A DNA stretch of 48,180 bases. Origin: Deltaproteobacteria bacterium. Its GTDB lineage: Bacteria > Desulfobacterota > Desulfobaccia > Desulfobaccales > 0-14-0-80-60-11. A program made the translations under genes and the position numbers. Of the stretch, positions 33,921 to 41,899 are shown piece by piece. How positions within the stretch are numbered: position 1 is the first letter of the stretch; the number at the start of each line of letters is the position of its first letter. Under the pieces are notes generated by a model that saw nothing but the letters and a program-made list of their open reading frames with translations, was not told the DNA's origin and made no database searches. The stretch is taken from NCBI GenBank assembly GCA_026388765.1, contig JAPLJC010000121.1, positions 1-48,180 on the forward strand. The letters are read 5' to 3'.

Positions 33921-34202
33921 CTAATGATATTGCACCAGTTCCAGATCAAAAACTTTGCCGTCTGCAAAACTAAAACATAATCTCCAGGCTCCGCTGACTG
34001 CAATGGCCCATTGTCCCTCCCGGTCGCCATGCAAAGCATGAAGGTGGTTGGAGGGGGGCGCTTTTAAGTCTTTGAGGGCCTCGGCCCGATTAACCATATC
34101 CATCTTCCGCAGCAGGCGGGCTTCAAGCTCCGAAGGCACCCGCTTATGCTTGCCATTGTGCCAGAACTCTTCTAACCATGGCTGGGAGAAAGTTTTGATC
34201 AT
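33921..34202 (-). CDS. higB: HigB-family toxin (RelE/ParE superfamily)
   Basis: 93 residues from ATG 34202 (MIKTF, the usual start of the family); the track's start at 34259 lies upstream of the operator. It has the HigB sequence skeleton: ELEARLLRKMDMVNRAEALKDL, PPSNHLHALHGDREGQWAIAV and WRLCFSFADGKVFDLELVQYH. The C-terminal His and Arg/Trp residues are those used for ribosome-dependent mRNA cleavage in the family. It is the first gene of the toxin-antitoxin operon, controlled by the palindrome just upstream. Confidence 0.93.
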   Translation of the reverse strand: MIKTFSQPWLEEFWHNGKHKRVPSELEARLLRKMDMVNRAEALKDLKAPPSNHLHALHGDREGQWAIAVSGAWRLCFSFADGKVFDLELVQYH

Positions 34203-34205
34203 ATT

Positions 34206-34222
34206 GTAACGATTATCGTTAC
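34206..34222. promoter_or_regulatory. higBA operator palindrome
   Basis: GTAACGATTATCGTTAC is a 17-nt palindrome with one unpaired centre base, 3 bases before the higB ATG. On the minus strand TTGCAA and TACAAT are spaced 17 bp across it, and a GATAAT lies within it. Either -10 would leave almost no leader, so transcription may be nearly leaderless. HigA is the likely ligand. Confidence 0.65.
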
Positions 34223-34298
34223 TCGTTGCAAGATTTTCCGTAGGGGGCGGCCTACGCATCGCCTCATCATTTTGCCGGCTGGCCCCCGCCCCGGGAAT

Positions 34299-35471
34299 TT
34301 ACCGGGGATATCGGATCGCCAGGCTGAGGCCAAGTCCGATTACGGGCAGAATCATGATGGCTTTCAAAGCCATGGGAATGCCGAAGCTATCGGCGACTAC
34401 TCCCAGCAGGGTGACGCCCAGGCCGCCGACCCCGATGGCAAATCCTACCATGAGACCGGAGGCGATACCCAGGTTTCTTGGCAAGAGCCTCTGGGCCATG
34501 ACGATGGTGACGGTAAAGGATGAGATGAGAGCCATGCCGACCACGGCGAGCACCACGAACAACCAGGGTCCCCGGACTGCCAGGATCAACGGGGTCAAGA
34601 CGCTGGCCGCCACCAGGGAACAAACCAGAAAGGGCTTGTGGCCAAAACGGTCGGCCAGGATGGAACCGATGATGGTCCCGGCCACGCCCCCGAGAAGAAA
34701 GGTGGAGACCAGTTTCCCGGAGTACATGGGGTCCCCTTTAAGATAATCGATGTAATAAAACGGGATAAAAGTCATGAGCCCCATTTGGGTCCACGACCTC
34801 GTGACCACCGTGGCGATGGTCAAAAAGAGCGGCAGATAGGCATTGCGGCCGGCCGCGGCCGCCTCTTCCCGGGCCTGGGGCCGCTCCCGGTGGGCGCGCT
34901 GGATGGCAGTCCATTGAAACCGGAACAACGCCAAAAACAAGAGGGAGAAGATCACCATGACCGGCAAAACTTCGAAGCCGAGTTGGGTCACGATGGTAAT
35001 GGCGATCATCGGCCCCAGGGCAAAGCCCAGGTTCCCCCCGACGGAGAAGACCGACATCCCGGTGGCCAGGTTTTTGCCGGTGAAATAGTGCGCCGTTTTA
35101 TAACCTTCCGGATGATAGGCCGCCACCCCGAGCCCGCTGATCATTACCAGCATGAGCACGAAGCCGTAACGGTTCGGGGCGGACAACAGCGACAGGCCTA
35201 CCCCGGCGGCGAGGCAGCCCAGGGGCAGCAGGAGCACTTTCTCTCTCTTGTCGGAGAAATAGCCGAAAACCGGCTGCATGATGGACGAAGCAAAAGTGGC
35301 GGCCATCAGAATGGCCCCGGCCAGGGCATAAGACAGCGACAGCCTGGTCTTTAAGAAGGGCAGCAGGGCCGGCAGCGCCCCCTGATAGATATCGGTGACC
35401 AGGTGGCCGAAGGACAGCACCAGCAGAACCTTCAGGTTCATTTTCCGTTCGGGTAAGTCTAATATGGCCAT
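34299..35471 (-). CDS. MFS transporter, fosmidomycin-resistance (Fsr)-like
   Basis: 390 residues with about 12 transmembrane helices. It starts with NLKVLLVLSFGHLVTDIYQGALPALLPF, the typical beginning of Fsr-type drug/proton antiporters, and has the MFS loop GYFSDKREK (about 70-78) and YHPEGYKTAHYF near 125. The related E. coli Fsr exports fosmidomycin; physiological substrates are unknown. Start is uncertain: ATG 35441 (MNLKVLL) is the alternative with a shorter N-terminus. No regulator adjoins it. The preceding higBA pair is probably independent. Confidence 0.85.
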   Translation of the reverse strand: MAILDLPERKMNLKVLLVLSFGHLVTDIYQGALPALLPFLKTRLSLSYALAGAILMAATFASSIMQPVFGYFSDKREKVLLLPLGCLAAGVGLSLLSAPNRYGFVLMLVMISGLGVAAYHPEGYKTAHYFTGKNLATGMSVFSVGGNLGFALGPMIAITIVTQLGFEVLPVMVIFSLLFLALFRFQWTAIQRAHRERPQAREEAAAAGRNAYLPLFLTIATVVTRSWTQMGLMTFIPFYYIDYLKGDPMYSGKLVSTFLLGGVAGTIIGSILADRFGHKPFLVCSLVAASVLTPLILAVRGPWLFVVLAVVGMALISSFTVTIVMAQRLLPRNLGIASGLMVGFAIGVGGLGVTLLGVVADSFGIPMALKAIMILPVIGLGLSLAIRYPR

Positions 35472-35533
35472 GATTTTGCGGAAGAGGTTCCTTCCTTAAA
35501 ATTGCGGTGCGGGCGGGACCCAAAGAGAAGAAT

Positions 35534-35550
35534 GGTGCGTCGGACGCACC
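35534..35550. repeat. Short palindrome GGTGCGTCGGACGCACC
   Basis: A 17-nt palindrome between the MFS gene and the small membrane protein. REP-like; seen once in this form. Confidence 0.5.
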
Positions 35551-35562
35551 CTACGGAACCTT

Positions 35563-35778
35563 TTACCGAGTGCCTTCGAACCATAAGGCCAGGATTAAGA
35601 GACCGGAGGCGGTGATTAGAAAATATCCCCATATTTTCAAACTTCGGGACATCTTCTGGGCCGCGGCTTGACCATAGGATTTTTCCAGCTTGGCATAGTA
35701 TTGTTTGCTCCGGGAAAGGAAGAGACAAATGAGGCCGGCCGCCAGGGAAACCAGGGCGAAAATAAAATAATTCAGCAT
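35563..35778 (-). CDS. Small two-helix membrane protein
   Basis: 71 residues from ATG 35778 (AAGGAG upstream); the track start at 35901 has no site. Two hydrophobic helices (residues 3-20, FIFALVSLAAGLICLFL; 48-66, YFLITASGLLILALW) flank a basic loop (SRSKQYYAKLEKSYGQAAAQKMSRS). No family recognised. It is an isolated gene between phoU and the MFS gene. Confidence 0.6.
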   Translation of the reverse strand: MLNYFIFALVSLAAGLICLFLSRSKQYYAKLEKSYGQAAAQKMSRSLKIWGYFLITASGLLILALWFEGTR

Positions 35779-35966
35779 CAGTGGCTCCTTCTCTTGGTCC
35801 CAGGGAACTGATTCAGCCTGGAAAAGACTTATTGGCGGCAGCTTTCCGGCGCGTGGTCCCGAGGCGGCGGGCCAGAAGCCCGCCCTATCACTTTTCATCA
35901 CTATTGGCGCGGGGAACGCACCTTACGCTTTTCCCTCTTCGCCCTTTCCCCTTTTACCCCATCCTT

Positions 35967-36656
35967 TTATCCCTGGCAGCGATGCCGGATGCTTTCCCCC
36001 TCCACCATGAAGACCACCTGTTCGGCGATGTTGGTGGCGTGGTCGCCCACCCGCTCGAGGTTGCGCACGATGTTGATCTGGCTCAGCCCCGCCGGGATGG
36101 CAGTGGGGTCACCGGTCATCTCCACCAGCAAATTCTCGATGATGGCCCGGTCCAGGGCGTCCACTTCATCATCCTCTTGGCAGATTTCCCGGGCCAGGCG
36201 GGTATCCTGGGCGAGAAAGGCCTGCAAGCTCCGGCGGACCATTTGCCGGACGTCCTCAGCCATGCGGGGCAGGTCGAAATGGACCGGTTTGGCCGGTAGC
36301 TGCCGGAGATTCAGGACTTCTTCGGCGATGTTGGTGGCTGAGTCACCGATACGTTCCAACTCGGCGCTGATGTGATCCACCGCCATCAGCACCCTGAGAT
36401 CGATGGCCACCGGCTGGAACAAGGCGATCAGGCGCACGCATTCGCTGTCGATGGCCTCTTCCAGCTCGTTGACCGCCTTGTCCCCGGTGATGACCTGGCG
36501 GGCCAGATCCGGGTCCCGGTGCAACAGCGCGGTGATGCTGCGCTCGATGGCGCGCTCCGCCGCCTGGGCCAGCTCCAGCAGCCTGGCCTTCAGGTCTCCC
36601 AGTTCCCGGTGGAATTTGTCGCGGGCCGCCGGGGCGCCTTTGCTCTCTTCAGGCAT
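35967..36656 (-). CDS. phoU: Phosphate transport system regulator PhoU
   Basis: 229 residues from ATG 36656, eight bases after GAGG; the track start is a TTG four codons earlier. Two PhoU repeats (about 15-105 and 120-215) contain the metal-binding pattern ELEEAIDSECVRLIALFQPVA and DEVDALDRAIIENLL, and the helices RIGDSATNIAEEV and RVGDHATNIAEQVVFM. It modulates PhoR/PhoB signalling and PstSCAB in other bacteria, but none of these genes is in the window. A dyad GAGTGCTA...TAGCATTC lies upstream at 36676-36698. Confidence 0.94.
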   Translation of the reverse strand: MPEESKGAPAARDKFHRELGDLKARLLELAQAAERAIERSITALLHRDPDLARQVITGDKAVNELEEAIDSECVRLIALFQPVAIDLRVLMAVDHISAELERIGDSATNIAEEVLNLRQLPAKPVHFDLPRMAEDVRQMVRRSLQAFLAQDTRLAREICQEDDEVDALDRAIIENLLVEMTGDPTAIPAGLSQINIVRNLERVGDHATNIAEQVVFMVEGESIRHRCQG

Positions 36657-36871
36657 GGGGCACCTCAAATCCGAATGGAGTGCTAATACCTATAGCATTC
36701 TTTTAGAATTGATGGCCAAGTAAATTTTTTAATCATCCGACCGGTAACCGGCAAGGTTGAATCTGGAAATATTTTTATTTCACAATAAAAATACTTTTAA
36801 CATTTTTTGGCATTGTGCTAAGGTTTAGCCCCATAAGGGAGAGTTCAAATTCATAATTTCGGGGAATTAAC

Positions 36872-38401
36872 GTGGGGATTAAGGCAATTACAAAGAACTT
36901 GATATTGGTATTGGCGCTGCTGGGGGCCGTCCTCCTGAGCACCCCAGCCCAGGCAATCAGCCCCTACGATGATGTCCTGGTGCAGAAGGCGGCCAAAGAC
37001 CTGCAACAGGAAAATTACGACGAAGCCCTGGCGGGACTGACCGAGGCCTGGCAGAAAGGAACCCACACCCCGGAAAAGGCCTTCCTGTTGGCTCAGACCT
37101 ACCGGCAAATGCTCAATTACCCCAAGGCCAAGGAATACTTGGAAGAAACCCTGCGCCTGAATCCGAACCTGTCCCCGGCCCAGCTCATGCTGGCCGACAC
37201 CCTGCTGGCCCTGGATCGACCCAAGGAGGCCCTGCCCATCTTGCAGTCCCTCGAAGCCTCAGGCTTTGAGCCGGGTCAGGTGGCCTTCCTCAGGGGCATG
37301 ATTGAGACTAAGGAAGGGAGATACAACGAGGCACTGGATTATTTCCGCAAGGCTCAGGAAGATCCCCGGCTGGCCCAGGAAGCCAAGTTCCAGGCCAGCC
37401 TGGCCCTGGCGGCCCTGAACCGCCTGAAGGAAGCCCGCAAGACCATGGAAGAGGCCATCTCCATCAACACCCAGTCCCAGACCGCGGATTTCGCCAATCG
37501 CTATATGGGGATCCTGGAAAAACGCCTCGATGAAATCAAACCCTTCCGCGCCACGGTCACCGCGGGCTTTGATTACGATTCCAACGTCACCCTGCAACCG
37601 GGAGGCGCCGGGGCTGCCACCCAGGTTTCCGGCCACGGGGACGCGGTCTTCGCCCAATCCGCTACTTTTGAATACAACTTACATGCCCAAGGGCCTTTCA
37701 GTCTTCTGACGCAATATTCTTATTTCCAGAACTTCCATCCGACCCTTGGCACCTTCGACATCATGAGCCATTACGTGGGAGCTATTCCCACTTATACTTA
37801 CAAATCCGGCCGTGTCTGGCTGCCTGCAAGCTACAACTATGTGGACGTCGCCTCGGACAAGTACTTTACCGGCTTTCTCGCCAATCCCACCTGGCTGCAC
37901 CTGTTTACTGAAAACGTCGGGGTGGAAACGACGGCCCGGTTTGCCCGGAGATACTACTGGACTCCCCTCAGCTTCGCACAGGACGACCGTTCCGGCAAAG
38001 ACGTCGGCGGCAGTCTGGGCGCCTACTATTTTATCCAGAACCAGAAGGGCTATCTCCAGGCCCGTCTCAGTTTTGATCACGATGCCACCACCGGCAGCAA
38101 CTGGGACAGCGACAGCTACCGCCTGCTCCTCGCCGCCCTTTATCCCATCACCGATAAATTGAAGGCCAACGCCTTTGTGGATCTGTCCGTGCAACCCTAT
38201 GAACACCTGTTCTTCAACGGGGCCGGCCTCGAAAACAAGCGCTTCGACAAGATCCTCGTCACCGGCTTGCAGTTCACCTACCAGTTGCCCAAAGGCTTTG
38301 ACTTCAACGTCCACTACTTCTTTACCCGGGACAATTCCAACACCGCCCTCTACACCTATTCCCGCCACATCGTCGGCTGCCAGATAGGTTACCGCTATTG
38401 A
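36872..38401 (+). CDS. TPR protein with C-terminal outer-membrane beta-barrel, copy 2
   Basis: 509 residues from GTG 36872 (GGGGA upstream). Signal peptide with cleavage after AQA (about 31). TPR-like repeats fill about 36-225 (for example AAKDLQQENYDEALAGLTEAW and TYRQMLNYPKAKEYLEETLRLNP). A beta-barrel-like region starts at about 227 with TAGFDYDSNVTLQPG and ends in aromatic strands (HIVGCQIGYRY). It matches copy 1 at 24787-26244 in layout and in the YDSNV motif. A FecR gene follows in both places. It is likely an outer-membrane protein with periplasmic TPRs; substrate or role unknown. Confidence 0.8.
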   Translation: MGIKAITKNLILVLALLGAVLLSTPAQAISPYDDVLVQKAAKDLQQENYDEALAGLTEAWQKGTHTPEKAFLLAQTYRQMLNYPKAKEYLEETLRLNPNLSPAQLMLADTLLALDRPKEALPILQSLEASGFEPGQVAFLRGMIETKEGRYNEALDYFRKAQEDPRLAQEAKFQASLALAALNRLKEARKTMEEAISINTQSQTADFANRYMGILEKRLDEIKPFRATVTAGFDYDSNVTLQPGGAGAATQVSGHGDAVFAQSATFEYNLHAQGPFSLLTQYSYFQNFHPTLGTFDIMSHYVGAIPTYTYKSGRVWLPASYNYVDVASDKYFTGFLANPTWLHLFTENVGVETTARFARRYYWTPLSFAQDDRSGKDVGGSLGAYYFIQNQKGYLQARLSFDHDATTGSNWDSDSYRLLLAALYPITDKLKANAFVDLSVQPYEHLFFNGAGLENKRFDKILVTGLQFTYQLPKGFDFNVHYFFTRDNSNTALYTYSRHIVGCQIGYRY

Positions 38402-38635
38402 AAAATACCGCCAACCTGCTAATCAGCTCAAAAAGTCAGGCAGGCCTTAGACTTCCGCAAATAAATGGGGTTCGGCGTTTCCCAGGTAATAAGGTTATCG
38501 AACCGGACCCGAAATTTTAAAGATGTGGCTAAATGGGTAAATATTTGCGATACTGAATACCATCCATAATTTTTTTTACCTTAACCGCTCTGGATTTGCT
38601 CTCTTGACCGCGGTTGGCAACGTGAGGAGATGGGT

Positions 38636-39610
<975 letters not shown>

Positions 39611-39722
39611 TCCGGACCCTGGACGAATGAGACGAGCAAGGGAAGAGAGGGGACCAGGAAATTGAGTCATGATTATGATTTTTCCTCATTAAATCCTTGT
39701 CCCTTTTGTACCTTTTTAAGGT

Positions 39723-39728
39723 TATAAT
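39723..39728 (+). promoter_or_regulatory. Consensus -10 hexamer upstream of the VWA gene
   Basis: TATAAT exactly, with only a weak -35 (TCCCTT at 17 bp). It would give a leader of about 155 bases before the ATG at 39893. The leader contains a tandem CTTGACGAC repeat and a purine-rich stretch; I could not match it to a riboswitch. Confidence 0.45.
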
Positions 39729-39892
39729 GAAAAACATCTGGACATTCCGATTTCGGTCGCTCACTTCCCCTACTTGACGACCTTGACGACCGGCGAATTT
39801 GGGAGGCAGACAGGCGCAACGCAAGGTGGCGCAAGCCGTCACGAGTTTCGGCACCCGACATCTGATTAACCTTGTGATACCAGGAGGATAGG

Positions 39893-41620
39893 ATGAAAAG
39901 CCTGGCTTCAAAAATTTACGGCGCCTCTTTGGCGGTTGTGTTTTTTCTCCTGGCTCTGACGGGCCCGGCGCTTTTTGCCTATTTATTTCTGCTTTCCCCA
40001 GTAAATGCCCTGGCCGATAATGTGGTGCCACCGACTTACTCCACCACTTTGACGGTGGGACACAGCGTCACCATTGCCAAAACCGTAACCATCACCGCGG
40101 GCACCCCCACTTCCGCCAAGGTTGACGTCTTTTTCCTCGCCGACACCACCGGCAGCATGGGCGGCGCGATTCAAAGCGTTAGAGACGGAGCTGCCGCCAT
40201 TATGGCAGCCACCTCCGGACTGGGAGATGTGGCCTACGGCGTGGGTGAGTATAAGGACGTGGGCGACCCTTTTGTTTATCGGCTGAACCAGGACATCACT
40301 AAGGTTACTGCTGAGGTTCAAACCGGGATAAACGCCTGGGTGGCAGGCGGCGGTGGGGATACTCCCGAGGCCGACATCTATGGACTTTATGAAGCGGCCA
40401 ATACCACTTCCTGGCGCCCTGGTTCCACCCGCATCCTCATCTGGTTCGGGGATGCCTGGAGCCATGACCCCGCCGGACCATCCCCCGGAGTTACCGAGGC
40501 GCAAGCCACTGCTGCCCTGATAGCCCAAACCATCAAGGTCTTGGCCCTCGATTTGGGCCAATTGGATGAGTTAGGTCAGGCCACAAGGATTGCCAACGCC
40601 ACCGGTGGCCAATATTATATCGGCATAGACCCCACTACGATTGTCGATGTTATCAAGAGTGCCATTATCTCCTCTTTTGCCACTTACAGCAACGTCAGTC
40701 TAGGCACGGCGTCGGTGCCGACCGGCCTTGCGGTCACCATTGCCCCACCGTCGATTACGGGCGAATTTGACCGCAGCATCGATCGCATCTTTAACTTTAG
40801 CGTGACTTTTACCGCAGTCTCCCCCGGTTCTTATAGTTTTCCCATCCCCGTCCTGGTAGATGGGGGGACGATGGCTACCGAACAAGATAATATTCAGGTT
40901 GAGCGGCCGGTTATTGGGCTGGTCTTTCCCTTGCCGCGCTATACCCCCTTCAACGCCCCGGTGAGCGCGGTGATGGACAACTCCGTGCTTGATCGGACCC
41001 CCATTCAATTTTACGTCCCCGGCGACACGATCACGGCATTTAACGGTGAAAACGGAGAAAAGCAATTCGGGGTTATGTATCTGGATCCCTACGGCCTATA
41101 CTGGCCGGCTTACAAAAACAGCGGCGGCACCGGCTTCTTCCCTCCCTCCGGCGCGGGGGTACGTCCGCTCAACTACGTCACCGGCCCGTGGCTTTCCTAT
41201 GCCGGCAATCCCGGTTACAACTACCAGGTGCCCGAGGGCACCCCGGTGTTGGCCACCGCCGACGGCAAGCTTTACCTAGTCGGTCCCAACCACGTCGATC
41301 CCGTCAACGGCGGGGATTACGACTATTATCACAGTTCCTTCATCGACCATCAAAACGGCTGGTTCTCCTGGTATCTCTATGCCCCGTTGAACCCCGCCAT
41401 CCTGGCGCAGATCAGCCTAAACGGTTTTGCCCAGGTGACCCAGGGGCAAATCATCGGCAAGACCATTGCTGATCACCTGCACTTCGAGGTGCGCCATAAC
41501 GGTATCGACAATGCCAACGTGGTGGACCCTTACAAGCTTGGACTTTGGCTGCCCAGCAGGGTAAATCCTGCGCCCCAGATGCTCTTGCTCTTAGATGAAT
41601 CAAACCTTCCTCCTCAATGA
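39893..41620 (+). CDS. Exported VWA-domain protein with M23-like C-terminus
   Basis: 575 residues; CCAGGAGGATAGG precedes the ATG. A signal peptide or N-terminal anchor (about 12-42) is followed by a von Willebrand factor A domain (about 75-265) with the MIDAS motif DTTGS (D84) and later GGGGDTPEADIYG. A beta-sandwich-like region (about 270-350) leads to a C-terminal domain (about 380-560). There PEGTPVLATADG and ADHLHFEVR match M23/lysostaphin peptidases (HxH zinc motif), but the first His/Asp pair of the family is not seen (NPGYNYQ instead), so catalytic activity is doubtful. It may be the third gene of the TPR-barrel/FecR locus, though about 280 bases and a possible promoter separate it. 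Confidence 0.78.
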   Translation: MKSLASKIYGASLAVVFFLLALTGPALFAYLFLLSPVNALADNVVPPTYSTTLTVGHSVTIAKTVTITAGTPTSAKVDVFFLADTTGSMGGAIQSVRDGAAAIMAATSGLGDVAYGVGEYKDVGDPFVYRLNQDITKVTAEVQTGINAWVAGGGGDTPEADIYGLYEAANTTSWRPGSTRILIWFGDAWSHDPAGPSPGVTEAQATAALIAQTIKVLALDLGQLDELGQATRIANATGGQYYIGIDPTTIVDVIKSAIISSFATYSNVSLGTASVPTGLAVTIAPPSITGEFDRSIDRIFNFSVTFTAVSPGSYSFPIPVLVDGGTMATEQDNIQVERPVIGLVFPLPRYTPFNAPVSAVMDNSVLDRTPIQFYVPGDTITAFNGENGEKQFGVMYLDPYGLYWPAYKNSGGTGFFPPSGAGVRPLNYVTGPWLSYAGNPGYNYQVPEGTPVLATADGKLYLVGPNHVDPVNGGDYDYYHSSFIDHQNGWFSWYLYAPLNPAILAQISLNGFAQVTQGQIIGKTIADHLHFEVRHNGIDNANVVDPYKLGLWLPSRVNPAPQMLLLLDESNLPPQ

Positions 41621-41640
41621 ATCACGCCATAGCTTTGCCG

Positions 41641-41663
41641 GGGGCGGGTTTTAAACCCGCCCC
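41641..41663. repeat. Perfect 23-nt palindrome GGGGCGGGTTT...
   Basis: GGGGCGGGTTT-T-AAACCCGCCCC followed by TCTGCTTTT, 20 bases after the VWA gene stop. It may double as its terminator. Confidence 0.65.
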
Positions 41664-41741
41664 TCTGCTTTTCTAGCGCGCCCTTTCATTTAGAGGAGGA
41701 TACGCCTGATACCAATTCGCCCGCGCAGGATTTTTTCCGGA

Positions 41742-41764
41742 GGGGCGAACCTTGGGTTCGCCCC
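41742..41764. repeat. Perfect 23-nt palindrome GGGGCGAACC...
   Basis: GGGGCGAACC-TTG-GGTTCGCCCC; the same length and GGGGCG/CGCCCC ends as 41641-41663, so a second copy of one REP-like family in this 280-bp gap. Confidence 0.65.
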
Positions 41765-41899
41765 CACAGTTTAATCCCCTTTTGATAGCCGCGCCTCCGG
41801 CCCGACCTTCAGGCTCAAGCTTGCCGCGCCAGCTCTCCCCAACCTCTCGCATTGACAAAGATGGGCCGGCCGGATTATAAGTTAAACCGGAGGTCGACC

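Noticed and set aside
36676-36698. GAGTGCTA-N7-TAGCATTC dyad upstream of phoU resembling CIRCE halves
   Set aside because: The arms are in everted orientation relative to CIRCE and one base mismatches; no heat-shock gene follows.
36805-36822. Sigma-54 motif upstream of the second TPR-barrel gene (TTGGCATTGTGCTAAGG)
   Set aside because: GG and the would-be GC are not 10 bases apart; the -12 element is absent.
39735-39892. Possible c-di-GMP riboswitch in the VWA gene leader (GCGCAACGCAAGG, GGCGCAAGCC)
   Set aside because: The core GEMM features (GGGCAAACC with tetraloop/receptor and the GGGACGCAAAGCC spacing) are not met; only vague similarity.
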